A DNA stretch of 64,000 nucleotides from Streptomyces atratus. GTDB lineage: Bacteria > Actinomycetota > Actinomycetes > Streptomycetales > Streptomycetaceae. This document shows, in pieces, positions 1 through 8,464 of the stretch. Below the pieces are notes generated by a model. That model saw only the letters and a program-made list of their open reading frames with translations, ran no database searches and had not been told where the DNA came from. Numbering within the stretch: the first letter of the stretch is position 1; each line of letters starts with the position of its first letter. The position numbers and the translations under genes are program-made. Location: positions 111,000 to 174,999 of the forward strand of contig NZ_BMRN01000015.1 of the NCBI RefSeq assembly GCF_014648655.1. The letters run 5' to 3'.

Positions 1-263
1 TGGCGCATCACGCTGGAGTCGCCGAGGTCGCCGCTCAGCGCCGAGGTCAGCCAGTTCCACCAGCGGGTCACCAGGGGCTGGTCGACGCCGAGGTTGACCC
101 GCAGCTGATCGAGGTTCTCCTGCGAGGCGGTGAGGCCGGCGGTGCCCGCGTACGCCTTGACCGGGTCGAAGGGGGAGGCGGCGGCGACGGCGAAGACACC
201 GAATGTCACGGCGGCCAGGACGGGGACGGCGAGCAGTGCCCGCCGTCCCGCCATCCTGCCCAT
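1..263 (-). CDS. Peptide ABC transporter permease, N-terminal part (runs off the window)
   Basis: Only the first 87 codons are inside the window. The protein starts at the ATG at 263 with a short basic stretch and one hydrophobic segment (LLAVPVLAAVTFGVFAVAAA), followed by a periplasmic-type loop with DPVKAYAG and LGVDQPLVTRWW. That pattern is typical of DppB/OppB-type permeases, where an N-terminal helix precedes a loop ending in the GDLG motif, seen here as SGDLGDS. It begins 23 nt after the stop of the upstream lipoprotein gene, so the two are almost certainly one operon importing a peptide-like substrate. The transmembrane core and the EAA loop lie outside the window. Confidence 0.8.
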   Translation of the reverse strand, partial: MGRMAGRRALLAVPVLAAVTFGVFAVAAASPFDPVKAYAGTAGLTASQENLDQLRVNLGVDQPLVTRWWNWLTSALSGDLGDSSVMR

Positions 264-286
264 CGGCCCCCAGGGGAGGCGGTGGT

Positions 287-1891
287 TCACTTCTTCGGCG
301 TCCAGTCCTCGATGTTCCACCACGGGCCGGATGCCAGACCGTGGTCGTGCGGTTCCACCTGGGTGGTGAGCGCGCCGAAACGGTCCTTCACGACGTAGAG
401 ATGATCGATGTGGGTGAGGAAGGTGTAGCCGGGGTTCTTCACCAGTTCGCGCTGGACGGTGTCGTAGGCGGCCTTGCGCTCGGCCTCGTCACCGCTCCTG
501 CGGCCCGCTTCGAGGGCCTGGTCCACGGCCTTGTTGTCGTACCACGCCATGTTGTTGAAGCCGTCGCCCGCGAGCGAGGACTTCAGCAGGGTGTACTGGT
601 CGAAGTCGGGGTCGGCGGGTGATCCGCCGCCCGCGAGGACCGCGTCCTGCTTCATCCGGGGCTCGATGACCTCCCAGGTCCCGGCCTCGGTGGTGATGTC
701 GATGCCGGCCTTCTTGGCGTCGGAGGCGTAGGCGAGTGCGTGGTCCTGGCGAAGCTTGTCGCCGGTGAGGTACCAGAGCGGGAACGCGGCGCGGACGCCG
801 TCCTTGGCGCGGATGCCGTCCTTGCCGGGCTTCCACCCGGCGTCGTCGAGGATCTTCTTCGCGGCGTCGAGGTCGTGGGTGCGTTCGGTGCCCTTGGCGA
901 ACCACTCGCTGTCGGTGGGGACGGGACCGTAGGCGGCCCTGCCCTCGCCGTTGAGTATGGAGTCGACCATGGCCTGCCGGTCGACGGCGACATCGAGGGC
1001 GCGCCGGATCGCGGTGTCGCCCGCCACCTTGTTGTGGGTGGGCAGGGTCACGGTGCGGTAGTCGTACGTCGTGGCGGCGTACGTGCGCGTGCCGCTGTCG
1101 CGGGCGAAACCCTTGGCCAGGTTGGGCGGCAGGATCGCGCCGTCGAGCTCGCCGGAGCGCAGCCGGGTGGCGCGTACGTCGTCGTCCTTGATGATCGCCA
1201 TGGTGAACTTCTTCACCTTCGGTGCGCCGCCCCAGTAGTCGGGGTTGGCCTTGAAGCTCAGCTTCTCGCCCTTGGACCACTTGGTGAGGACGTACGGTCC
1301 GGTGCCGATGGGGTGGGTGGTGAAGGTGCCGGTGTTGACGTCCTGCCTGCCCGCGACGTGTTCGGGGGCGATGGGCAGGACGGTGCGCTGGGCGAAGGGC
1401 GCATAGGGGTACTTGAGCGTGAAGACGACGGTGTCGTCGCCGGTCGCTTCGACGCTCTTCACCGCGTCGAGTTCGGTCCGGGACGCGTTGTTGGTCTTCT
1501 CGTCCAGAATGGTGCGGTAGGTGAAGACGACGTCCTCGGCGCCGAACGGCTTCCCGTCGCTGAACTTCACGCCCCGGCGCAGCTTGTACGTGTACGTCAG
1601 TCCGTCGTCGCTCACCTCGGGCAGGGCGGTGGCGAGCGCGGGCCGCAGCTTCATGTTCCCGTCGAGGGCGAGCAGCCCGTCGAAGATCTTGGAGTTGCCG
1701 TCCTTGCCGTAGCCGAGGAGCGGGCTGAGGCTGTCGGGCTCGTAGGCGATACCGACCACCGCCGAGTCCCCGGCACCCGAGCCGGAGTTGCTGCCGTCCG
1801 AGCCACCTGGTTGTGAACAGGCTGCCGCGGTCAACGACAGCACGGTCGCCAGTGTCGCGGCGACCGCTCCCCGTATCGATCGGGCCGTCAT
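287..1891 (-). CDS. Peptide/nickel-type ABC transporter substrate-binding lipoprotein (SBP_bac_5)
   Basis: A 534-residue extracellular binding protein. I chose the ATG at 1891 (MTARSIRGAV...) because it puts a normal signal peptide directly in front of the lipobox LTAAAC; an in-frame start at 1942 would add 17 charged residues. After the lipidated Cys comes a low-complexity Gly/Ser linker, then the family pattern: PDSLSPLLG near the start, GLLALDGNMKLRPALA, LRRGVKFSDGKPFGAEDVVFTY (the family signature region) and GTGPYVLTKW. It is followed directly by its permease. The ligand cannot be told from sequence; this family carries di- and oligopeptides, nickel chelates and some sugars. A perfect inverted repeat just upstream (1925-1943) is a candidate operator. 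Confidence 0.88.
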   Translation of the reverse strand: MTARSIRGAVAATLATVLSLTAAACSQPGGSDGSNSGSGAGDSAVVGIAYEPDSLSPLLGYGKDGNSKIFDGLLALDGNMKLRPALATALPEVSDDGLTYTYKLRRGVKFSDGKPFGAEDVVFTYRTILDEKTNNASRTELDAVKSVEATGDDTVVFTLKYPYAPFAQRTVLPIAPEHVAGRQDVNTGTFTTHPIGTGPYVLTKWSKGEKLSFKANPDYWGGAPKVKKFTMAIIKDDDVRATRLRSGELDGAILPPNLAKGFARDSGTRTYAATTYDYRTVTLPTHNKVAGDTAIRRALDVAVDRQAMVDSILNGEGRAAYGPVPTDSEWFAKGTERTHDLDAAKKILDDAGWKPGKDGIRAKDGVRAAFPLWYLTGDKLRQDHALAYASDAKKAGIDITTEAGTWEVIEPRMKQDAVLAGGGSPADPDFDQYTLLKSSLAGDGFNNMAWYDNKAVDQALEAGRRSGDEAERKAAYDTVQRELVKNPGYTFLTHIDHLYVVKDRFGALTTQVEPHDHGLASGPWWNIEDWTPKK

Positions 1892-1924
1892 ACTCTGCAC
1901 ATCCCTTATTGAAGATCGACTGTT

Positions 1925-1943
1925 ATTGCGAGTCAGTCGCAAT
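1925..1943. promoter_or_regulatory. Inverted repeat upstream of the peptide-binding lipoprotein
   Basis: ATTGCGA (1925-1931), five bases, TCGCAAT (1937-1943): a perfect 7-bp inverted repeat in an unusually A/T-rich pocket, 34 bases upstream of the chosen ATG at 1891. Its place and symmetry fit a repressor operator; the regulator is not evident in the window. Confidence 0.45.
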
Positions 1944-1993
1944 TAAACAACAGGTAAAGGGATGCCCGGTACCCCGCCGGACGGGGAAACGGC

Positions 1994-2027
1994 GGAGCGG
2001 AGGTGCGTGAACACGCACCTCCGCTCC
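1994..2027 (-). terminator. Strong hairpin after the acyl-CoA dehydrogenase operon
   Basis: GGAGCGGAGGTGCGTG (1994-2009) and its exact reverse complement (2012-2027) form a 16-bp perfect stem with a minimal loop. It lies 39 nt beyond the stop of the gene ending at 2066 and has no U tract, as is usual for Streptomyces terminators. Confidence 0.8.
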
Positions 2028-2065
2028 CAAGTCCCGCTGTGTCGCGGGCCGTTCCCTGCTTCCGG

Positions 2066-3196
2066 TTACGGCGCGGGCAGTTCCACGAGTTCGGCAATGA
2101 CCTCGCGATGGTGTCCGGCCGTGCCGTACGCGATCGAGTCGGCCTTGGCGCGCTTGAGGTACAGATGCGCCGGGTGCTCCCAGGTCATGCCGATGCCGCC
2201 GTGCAACTGGATGCACTCCTCCGCCGCGTGCACCGCGACCTTCGAGCAGTACGCCTGCGCGACGGCCACCGCCAACGGCGTGTCGGGGCTGCCGGTCGCA
2301 AGGGCGTCCGCGGCGTTTCGCGCGGCGGCACGGGCCGACACGACCTCCAGCCAGAGCTGCGCCATGCGGTGCTTCAGGGACTGGAACGAGCCGACGGGCC
2401 GGTTGAACTGGTGTCGTTCGCGGGTGTAGCGGACCGTCTCGGTCAGGCACCACTCGGCGAGTCCGAGCTGTTCGGAGGCGAGCAGTCCAGCGCCCGCCAG
2501 CAGCCCTCGGCGCACGGCGGAGACTGCGGACGCACCGTCGGCCAGGCGGGTTCCGGCGGCTTTGGCGAGGCGGACGGTGGCGAGCGGGCGGGTCAGGTCG
2601 AGCGAAACGAGCGGCTCGACGCTGACACCGGCGGTGCCGGTCTCCACCGCGTACAGACCGTCGGTCGTCGGCACCAGCAGCACATCGGCCGTGACCGCGT
2701 CGGCGACGCCGGTCACCATCCCCTCCACCGCGCCGGCCACGACACCGGCCGGCTGCGCGGCGTCGGGCGCCGCGGCGGAGAACGGCACGGCGAGGACCGC
2801 GATCCTGCGTCCGGTGGCGAGGTCGCCGAGGAGTCCGGCGACCGGTCGGTCCTGCGCCGCAAGCGCGAGAAGGGTCTCGGTGGCGACGACCGCACTCGTC
2901 AGATACGGCGCGGGGGCGACGCTGCGGCCCAGCTCCTCCAGCACCACCGCGGCCTCCCGGTGTCCTGCACCCTGCCCGCCCAGCTTCTCCGGCACCAGCA
3001 GCCCGGCGGTGCCGATATCGGCGGCGAGGGCCTTCCAGAGCTGCGGGTCGTACGGCGCGTCGGACTCGACGCGGGCGAGCACCGTCGGCGCGTCGCACCG
3101 GTCGGCGAGCAGCGAACGCACCGCTGCCCGCAGATCGTCCTCGGCCTCCGAGTACAGCAGATCGGGTGCCTGGTTCTCTTCGGTCGGTGCGGTCAT
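2066..3196 (-). CDS. Acyl-CoA dehydrogenase family protein (second of a pair)
   Basis: A 376-residue flavoenzyme-fold protein of the acyl-CoA dehydrogenase family. Visible signs are the helical N-terminal part (LLVPEKLGGQGAGHREAAVVLEELG), the C-terminal helical region with RYTRERHQFNRPVGSFQSLKH, and the family C-terminus CIQLHGGIGMTWEHPAHLYLKRA. The middle beta-domain is short and diverged, and the usual catalytic Glu environment is not clear, so it may be the non-catalytic or substrate-specific partner of the neighbour. Its ATG overlaps the stop of the preceding dehydrogenase by ATGA, which suggests coupled translation and perhaps a heteromeric enzyme, as known for several actinobacterial FadE pairs acting on steroid-like or branched acyl-CoAs. 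The substrate is unknown. Confidence 0.87.
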   Translation of the reverse strand: MTAPTEENQAPDLLYSEAEDDLRAAVRSLLADRCDAPTVLARVESDAPYDPQLWKALAADIGTAGLLVPEKLGGQGAGHREAAVVLEELGRSVAPAPYLTSAVVATETLLALAAQDRPVAGLLGDLATGRRIAVLAVPFSAAAPDAAQPAGVVAGAVEGMVTGVADAVTADVLLVPTTDGLYAVETGTAGVSVEPLVSLDLTRPLATVRLAKAAGTRLADGASAVSAVRRGLLAGAGLLASEQLGLAEWCLTETVRYTRERHQFNRPVGSFQSLKHRMAQLWLEVVSARAAARNAADALATGSPDTPLAVAVAQAYCSKVAVHAAEECIQLHGGIGMTWEHPAHLYLKRAKADSIAYGTAGHHREVIAELVELPAP

Positions 3197-4380
3197 CGGG
3201 CCAGGTCCTTCCAGGCGACGTCCTTGTCGTTGCGCGGCTCGACGGGCAGGCCGAGGACGCGCTCGGCAACGATGTTGAGCAGCACCTCGCTGGTACCACC
3301 CTCGATGGAGTTGCCCTTGGAGCGGAGGTAGCGGTAGCCGGCGTCACGTCCGGTGAAGTCGACGAGCTCCGGGCGGCGCATGGTCCATTCGCTGTACAAC
3401 AGCCCTTCCTGGCCGAGGAGTTCGACTTCCAGGCCGCTGATCTCCTGGTTGAGGCGGGCGAAGGCGAGCTTCATCCCGGAGCCTTCGGGGCCGGGCTGTC
3501 CGGCGACGAGCTGCTGGCGCAGCCGGGTGCCGGTGAGCCTTGCCACCTCGGCCTCGACCCAGAGGGTCAACAGGCGCTGATGGAGGTCGTGGGTGCGCAG
3601 TTCGGGACGCGCGCGCCAGGTGCGGGCGACCGGGCCGATCATGCCGCCCTCGCGCGGGATACGTGCTCCGCCGATGGAGACCCGCTCGTTCATCAGGGTG
3701 GTCCGGGCGACCTTCCAGCCTTCGCCGACCGGACCGAGGCGCCTGCTGTCCGGGATGCGCACGCCGGTCAGGAAGACCTCGTTGAACTCGGCCTCACCGG
3801 TGATCTGGCGCAGCGGCCTCACCTCGACGCCGGGGTCGGTCATGTCGCAGATGAAGTAGCTGATGCCGCGGTGCTTGGGCTGGTCCGGGTCGGTGCGGGC
3901 GATGAGGATCGCCCAGCGGGCCAGATGGGCGCTGGACGTCCAGACCTTCTGTCCGTCGACCACCCAGTCCTCGCCGTCGCGGACGGCGCGGGTGCCGAGT
4001 GCGGCGAGGTCGGAGCCGGCGCCCGGTTCGCTGAAGAGCTGGCACCAGACCTCCTCGCCGACCCACAACGGCCGCAGGAAGCGCCGCTTCTGCTCGTCCG
4101 TGCCGTAGCCGAGGATGGTGGGGGCGGCCATGCCGAGGCCGATACCGATCCGGCGCGGATCGTTGTCGGGGGCGCCCGCGGCGGCGAGTGCGGCGTCCAC
4201 GACGGGCTGCAGGGAACGCGGCGCGTCGAGGCCGCCGAGGCCGGCCGGGTAGTGCACCCAGGCGAGTCCGGCGTCGAAGCGGGCTTTGAGGAAGTCGGTG
4301 CGGTCGGTGGCGGCCGGGGGGTGTGCGGCCAGCAGGTCCTGGGTGCGGCGGCGGAGTTCGTCCGCGTCAAGGGTCGTCAT
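3193..4380 (-). CDS. Acyl-CoA dehydrogenase (first of a pair)
   Basis: 395 residues starting at the ATG at 4380, which overlaps the upstream stop by ATGA. It carries the complete family pattern: an N-terminal helical domain; the FAD/substrate region QLFSEPGAGSDLA followed by WVVDGQKVWTSSAH; a beta-barrel part with GISYFICDMTDPGVEVRPL and FNEVFLTGVRIPD; and a C-terminal helical domain with GGTSEVLLNIVAERVLGLP. It should oxidise an acyl-CoA to the enoyl-CoA with FAD. It sits between a quinone oxidoreductase-like gene and a second dehydrogenase in a three-gene operon, so a small acyl-CoA catabolic unit is likely. The actual substrate cannot be read from the sequence. Confidence 0.92.
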   Translation of the reverse strand: MTTLDADELRRRTQDLLAAHPPAATDRTDFLKARFDAGLAWVHYPAGLGGLDAPRSLQPVVDAALAAAGAPDNDPRRIGIGLGMAAPTILGYGTDEQKRRFLRPLWVGEEVWCQLFSEPGAGSDLAALGTRAVRDGEDWVVDGQKVWTSSAHLARWAILIARTDPDQPKHRGISYFICDMTDPGVEVRPLRQITGEAEFNEVFLTGVRIPDSRRLGPVGEGWKVARTTLMNERVSIGGARIPREGGMIGPVARTWRARPELRTHDLHQRLLTLWVEAEVARLTGTRLRQQLVAGQPGPEGSGMKLAFARLNQEISGLEVELLGQEGLLYSEWTMRRPELVDFTGRDAGYRYLRSKGNSIEGGTSEVLLNIVAERVLGLPVEPRNDKDVAWKDLAR

Positions 4381-5345
4381 CGGGCGGCTCCTGTCGGGAG
4401 GACGACGATCCGGCCGGTGCTGATGCCGTCGGCGACCCGCTGGACGGCGACCGCGGCCTCTGCCAGCTCGACCCGCTCGCTGATCAGCGGCTTGATCACG
4501 CCCTGAGCCGCGAGCCGGGTGAGTTCGTCGTGGCAGGCACGGACCGCGGCCGGGTCCTTGGTGTTGTACAGGCCCCAGTGGAGTCCGAGGACCGAGTAGT
4601 TCTTGACGAGGGCGTGGTTCAGCGCCGGGGTGGGGATGACGCCGCTCGCGAAGCCCACGACGACGACCCGGCCCTCGAAGGCGATGCACTTCACGGACTT
4701 GGCGTACGCGTCGCCGCCGACCGGGTCGTACACCACGTCGGCGCCGCGTCCGCCTGTTGCTTCCTTGACCGTGGCGACGATGTCCTCGCTGCGGCGGTCG
4801 ATGACCAGGTCGCAGCCGAGCTCTGTGGCGATCTTCGCTTTCCCGGAGCCGCCGACGACACCGATGACGGTGGCTCCGGCCGCCTTGCCGAGCTGGACGG
4901 CCGCACTGCCGACACCGCCGGCCGCAGCGTGGACCAGGAGGGTCTCGCCCGCCTGGAGCTGCGCCCTGCGGTGCAGGCCGAACCAGCCGGTCTGGTAGCC
5001 GATGTGCAGGGCAGCGGCCTCGGCGTCGTCGAGGGCGTCCGGGGCGGGCAGGAGGGCCGCCTCGTCCGCGACGACGTACTCGGCGAATCCGCCGTTCGGC
5101 AGGGCGGGGGTGGCGAGCACCCTCCGTCCGTCCGCCGTCCTGCCGCAGATCTCCACGCCGGGCGTGAACGGCAGCGGCGGCCGCACCTGATACTGGCCGC
5201 GGCAGAGCAGCGCGTCGGGGAAGTTGATGCACGCCGCGAGCACCTCGATGAGCACCTGCCCGGCGCCGCTTGTGGGCCGATCGGTCTCTTCGAGCCTCAT
5301 CACCTCGCTTGGCTCGCCGTTCCGGTGCACTCGCCATGCCTGCAT
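4377..5345 (-). CDS. NADPH:quinone oxidoreductase-type zinc-independent MDR dehydrogenase
   Basis: 322 residues of the medium-chain dehydrogenase/reductase family, COG0604 type. The N-terminal GroES-like domain shows FPDALLCRGQYQVRPPLPFTPG; the Rossmann part shows the nucleotide motif HAAAGGVGSAAVQLGKAAGA and later DVVYDPVGGD. Zinc ligands are not evident, in keeping with quinone oxidoreductases. The ATG at 5345 was chosen because GGAGG lies 6 nt before it; longer in-frame starts lack this. First gene of the operon with the two acyl-CoA dehydrogenases, so it may reduce an enone or enoyl intermediate in the same pathway. A TetR-like operator lies about 50 nt upstream. Confidence 0.87.
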   Translation of the reverse strand: MQAWRVHRNGEPSEVMRLEETDRPTSGAGQVLIEVLAACINFPDALLCRGQYQVRPPLPFTPGVEICGRTADGRRVLATPALPNGGFAEYVVADEAALLPAPDALDDAEAAALHIGYQTGWFGLHRRAQLQAGETLLVHAAAGGVGSAAVQLGKAAGATVIGVVGGSGKAKIATELGCDLVIDRRSEDIVATVKEATGGRGADVVYDPVGGDAYAKSVKCIAFEGRVVVVGFASGVIPTPALNHALVKNYSVLGLHWGLYNTKDPAAVRACHDELTRLAAQGVIKPLISERVELAEAAVAVQRVADGISTGRIVVLPTGAAR

Positions 5346-5394
5346 GAGGGGCCTCCACAACACTGTCGGCATTACCACTGCTCCGGCGCATACT

Positions 5395-5406
5395 AAGCGG
5401 TCGCTT
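5395..5406. promoter_or_regulatory. Candidate TetR-type operator of the acyl-CoA dehydrogenase operon
   Basis: AAGCGGTCGCTT is an inverted repeat (AAGCG, two bases, CGCTT) inside TACTAAGCGGTCGCTTGCC, about 50 nt upstream of the ATG at 5345. The pattern of AAGCG/CGCTT half sites next to TA-rich flanks resembles operators of TetR-type regulators of acyl-CoA catabolism. No regulator gene lies beside it. Confidence 0.4.
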
Positions 5407-5462
5407 GCCCCTCTGGGAACAACCTGCCGCTGCCGGTTTCGGCCCGAGGTGGACATGGATGC

Positions 5463-5500
5463 GCCCGGTCCGGCCCGAAACACTTCGGGCCGGACCGGGC
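5463..5500 (-). terminator. Perfect 17-bp hairpin after the GH84 gene
   Basis: GCCCGGTCCGGCCCGAA (5463-5479), loop ACAC, then the exact complement (5484-5500). It lies 70 nt past the stop of the gene ending at 5571, and separates it from the oxidoreductase promoter region. Confidence 0.8.
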
Positions 5501-5570
5501 GTGGGACGGGTCCTCAGGCCTGGCCGGGAAGGTGGACGGCACAATCCCGCCCGCGATCCGCCGTCAGGCC

Positions 5571-8252
5571 TCAGTCCTGGCCGACCACCACTTCGGCGAT
5601 CTCCGGCGCCGCCGACCCCGCGCTCCAGACCAGGCGTACCGCGTCGGCCGTGCGGCCCGTGGTGGATACCTCGGTGTACGGGCCGACGAGCGCGCCGACG
5701 GTCTGCCACGTTCCGTCGGTGCCCCGCAGCTGGATGTCGGCTCGGCCCGCCGACCCGGCGGGCCGCAGGACGATGACGGACCGCACGGGACGCGCGGCGA
5801 CGAGCCCCACCTCCAGCGCCTCCCCGGCCTCCGGAGCGCGAGCCGCCCGGTAGACGGTGCCCGGGTCTCCGTCGGACGCCGCCCGCAGCGAGGATCCGGT
5901 CGCGGCGGGCGGTCCGCCGGTCACCGCACCGTCCTGGGTCACGACGCCGAACTCCCGTACGACGAGCCAGTTGTCCTGGCCCGCGGTCGCCCGTGCCCGC
6001 ACATAGCGGGCCTTCGTTCCGGCGTCCACGGTCGCGGTGACGTCCGGCTTTCCGGAGAAGGCGGTGAGCTGCTGCCAGCTCTGCCCGTCGGCCGAGTACT
6101 CGAGCACCCCTTCGTGGAGGTAGTCGTCGGTACTGCCCGGCTTGGCCATGGCGAGGGTGATGTCGCCGATGTCCCGCGCCCGGCCCAGGTCCACGGTGAT
6201 CTGGTCACCTGCGGCGGGCGCGCCGTCGCTCCAGAAGTAGGTGGAGTCGTCGCCGTCCAGCATCCGCGCGAGCGTGTTGCTCTGGTACGTGCCCAGACTG
6301 GTCGATGCCGAGGGCCGCCCGCTCACCCCGAGAATCCGGTCGTGCTCGGCGTTCGCTGCGTCGATGAACCGGTCCAGCATCCCGTCGCCGACGGCGACCG
6401 GCACCTTGCGTCCGTCGAGGCCGGTGTACGTGAAGGACTTCGCCGCGGCGACCTGTGCCGGCAGCTGCTGCCGGAGCTCCCAGGCCTGCGCCCCCTTTCC
6501 GGCCCGGGCCGCCTCGACCATGCGCAGGGCGGTGCGGGCGGCGGTCGCCCAGGACTCGGTCGCATCCAGCCAGGGACCGGAGTCGGCGATGAAACCGCGG
6601 TCCGGGAGACTGCTGCGCAAGCGGTCGGGCGCCGAGCCGAGCGCACCGAGCACCGAGGAAAGCCGGGCGGCGTCACCGGACTTCCAGTAGCCGGCGAACT
6701 CCGCCGCCAGCTCGGGGGCCTGGTCCTTGTTGAGTGCCGAGCTGTAGTTGACGTCGGCGAAGGCCCGCAGCGCCTTCTCGGTGCGGGGGTCGCCGCCCGC
6801 GTACTCCTTCAGTCCCTCGCCCCATGAGGTGCGGGGGTCGTACGCGGCGTCGTTCCAGGCGTAGTCGGCAACGGTATGGAGCGCGATCTTCGAGGCGTAC
6901 GGCTGGATCATCGGGTTGGCGGTGATCCCGGCCAGCTTGCCGGGCAGACCCTTCTCCCGCCCGTTGAACGGGCCGAGCAGCAGCCGGTTGGTCGCATAGT
7001 CGTTGACCGGGTAGTTGTCCCACGTCAGGATCGGGTGGTTGAAGACCGTGCGGGCGGCGTCGGCCTGTGCGACGGTCATGGTCGGTGCGACGACACCGAC
7101 ACCGGTCCATTCGACGAGGACATCGGGGTCGAGCTGCTCGGACAGCGCCTTCTTGTACGGCGACGCGGAGACGTCGTAGTACTCGGTGGGGACCATCTGG
7201 AGCGGCTGTGCGCCCGGGTGGGTGGAGATGAACTCCTTGTTGACCCGGTTGAGCAGATAGGCCTGCGCCGCGCCTGCCGCACCGCCGCCGGTCCCCCACT
7301 TCGCCTTGTCCTCGGCGCAGTTCCAGTTGGTGTAGCTGATGTCGTCGAGCGGCACGGCGAAGGTCCGTACGCCGATGTCCCAGATCGTCTGGAACTTGTC
7401 GACCAGCGCCTTGGCGTCGGCGTCCGAGCTGTAACAGACGGAGAGGCCGGGCGAGAGCGCGTACGTGAACTCCACATGCCGCTGGACGGCCCGGTCGGTG
7501 AGCTCCTTGATCTGGGCCAGCCGGTCGGCGGGGTAGGCGTCGCGCCACTTCGCGCGGAGATACGGGTCGTCCTTCGGCGAGTACACATAGATGTTCATCT
7601 TGTGCTCGCCGTAGTAGTCGAGCTGGTCGAGCCTGGCCTCGTGCGACCACGGGGTGCCGTAGAAACCCTCGATGACGCCGCGCAGTGCGGTGCCGGGCCA
7701 GTCGCGTACCGAGAGTCCGGCGACCTCCGCACCCGGATGCTTCGCCTGCGGCAGGACCTGACGCAGGGTCTGCGCGGCGTAGTACGTGCCGGTGGTGTCC
7801 TTGCCGGCGAGGACGATGCGACCGGCACCGATGCCGAGGACATAGCCGTCGGCGGGCAGCGCGGACGGGCCGTCGAGGTGCTGGGCGGCGAGCGCGGCGG
7901 AGTCACCGACATGGACGGTGAGCCCGCTCCTGCCGGGTCTGTCGCTGCGCACTACGCGCTGTGCACCGGCCCGGCGCAGCGCGGTCTGCACCACCTCGAG
8001 GGATGGCTCGTCGGAAGTTGCGCCCGCCACCAGGGTGACCGTGGGGCTGATGGTGATCCGGTCGGATCGGCTCTTCACGGACTGCGGGGTCGGCGTGATG
8101 GCGGGGGTCCGATTGCCCGCCGCGACCTTCGCCGGGGTGGCGGTGCGGGTGCTGTCGGCTGCTTGGGCGGGCGGCACGGCGGTCAACAGACCGCCGGCGA
8201 GCAGGGTCGCCGCCGCGCCTAGCGCGGTGAGACGGGGTGGGCGAGGCGTCAC
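5571..8252 (-). CDS. Secreted GH84 beta-N-acetylhexosaminidase with F5/8 type C (CBM32-like) C-terminus
   Basis: 893 residues. A signal peptide (ALGAAATLLAGGLLTAVPPAQA) shows export. Domains in order: a GH20b-like beta domain at roughly 50-165 (ITPTPQSVKSRSDRITI, ADGYVLGIGAGRIVLAGKDTTG); the GH84 catalytic barrel at about 170-460, with RGVIEGFYGTPWSHEARLDQ, NIYVYSPKDDPY and the catalytic pair in PLDDISYTNWN; a helical linker; then a discoidin-like domain with QSNTLARMLDGDDSTYFWSD and a further beta-rich tail. The likely action is release of terminal GlcNAc/GalNAc from chitin-, peptidoglycan- or glycoprotein-derived glycans outside the cell. The GTG at 8252 was chosen because GGAGG sits 4 nt before it. 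A DasR-like site lies upstream, which fits aminosugar control. Confidence 0.9.
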   Translation of the reverse strand: MTPRPPRLTALGAAATLLAGGLLTAVPPAQAADSTRTATPAKVAAGNRTPAITPTPQSVKSRSDRITISPTVTLVAGATSDEPSLEVVQTALRRAGAQRVVRSDRPGRSGLTVHVGDSAALAAQHLDGPSALPADGYVLGIGAGRIVLAGKDTTGTYYAAQTLRQVLPQAKHPGAEVAGLSVRDWPGTALRGVIEGFYGTPWSHEARLDQLDYYGEHKMNIYVYSPKDDPYLRAKWRDAYPADRLAQIKELTDRAVQRHVEFTYALSPGLSVCYSSDADAKALVDKFQTIWDIGVRTFAVPLDDISYTNWNCAEDKAKWGTGGGAAGAAQAYLLNRVNKEFISTHPGAQPLQMVPTEYYDVSASPYKKALSEQLDPDVLVEWTGVGVVAPTMTVAQADAARTVFNHPILTWDNYPVNDYATNRLLLGPFNGREKGLPGKLAGITANPMIQPYASKIALHTVADYAWNDAAYDPRTSWGEGLKEYAGGDPRTEKALRAFADVNYSSALNKDQAPELAAEFAGYWKSGDAARLSSVLGALGSAPDRLRSSLPDRGFIADSGPWLDATESWATAARTALRMVEAARAGKGAQAWELRQQLPAQVAAAKSFTYTGLDGRKVPVAVGDGMLDRFIDAANAEHDRILGVSGRPSASTSLGTYQSNTLARMLDGDDSTYFWSDGAPAAGDQITVDLGRARDIGDITLAMAKPGSTDDYLHEGVLEYSADGQSWQQLTAFSGKPDVTATVDAGTKARYVRARATAGQDNWLVVREFGVVTQDGAVTGGPPAATGSSLRAASDGDPGTVYRAARAPEAGEALEVGLVAARPVRSVIVLRPAGSAGRADIQLRGTDGTWQTVGALVGPYTEVSTTGRTADAVRLVWSAGSAAPEIAEVVVGQD

Positions 8253-8332
8253 TGGTCCTCCATTGATCACTCAAGTCACCGGAGTCACACAACACAACAA
8301 CACCGAATTCAACATCATGTCGCTTACATGTC

Positions 8333-8348
8333 AATGGTCTGGACAACA
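8333..8348. promoter_or_regulatory. Putative DasR-responsive element upstream of the GH84 gene
   Basis: TGGTCTGGACAA (8335-8346) matches the DasR core TGGTCTAGACCA at 10 of 12 positions. It lies 83-94 nt upstream of the GTG at 8252 on the minus strand. DasR controls uptake and breakdown of N-acetylglucosamine polymers in Streptomyces, which fits the gene downstream. Confidence 0.5.
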
Positions 8349-8403
8349 TCAACACTTGGACCTGGGCTTTTACCGGTGTTGGCCACGTTTCAGCTCTGCC
8401 GAA

Positions 8404-8442
8404 ATACCCCCGGGGTATAAATACAGATACCCCCAGGGGTAA
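8404..8442 (+). promoter_or_regulatory. Two CsoR/CstR-type operators in tandem
   Basis: ATACCCCCGGGGTAT (8404-8418) and ATACCCCCAGGGGTAA (8427-8442), centres 23 bp apart, about two helical turns. Both match the A-T-A-C-run / G-run-T-A-T palindromes bound by CsoR-family tetramers. They lie 23-60 nt before the GTG of the fused dioxygenase/TauE remnant. A third copy is found at 9154-9169 beside the regulator gene. Confidence 0.7.
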
Positions 8443-8464
8443 ACCGAATGGAGGGAGTCGTGCC

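Noticed and set aside
740..1816. 358-codon open frame on the plus strand
   Set aside because: Mirror of the peptide-binding lipoprotein; composition shows the usual antisense Val/Gly/Arg bias, with no family pattern or ribosome binding site.
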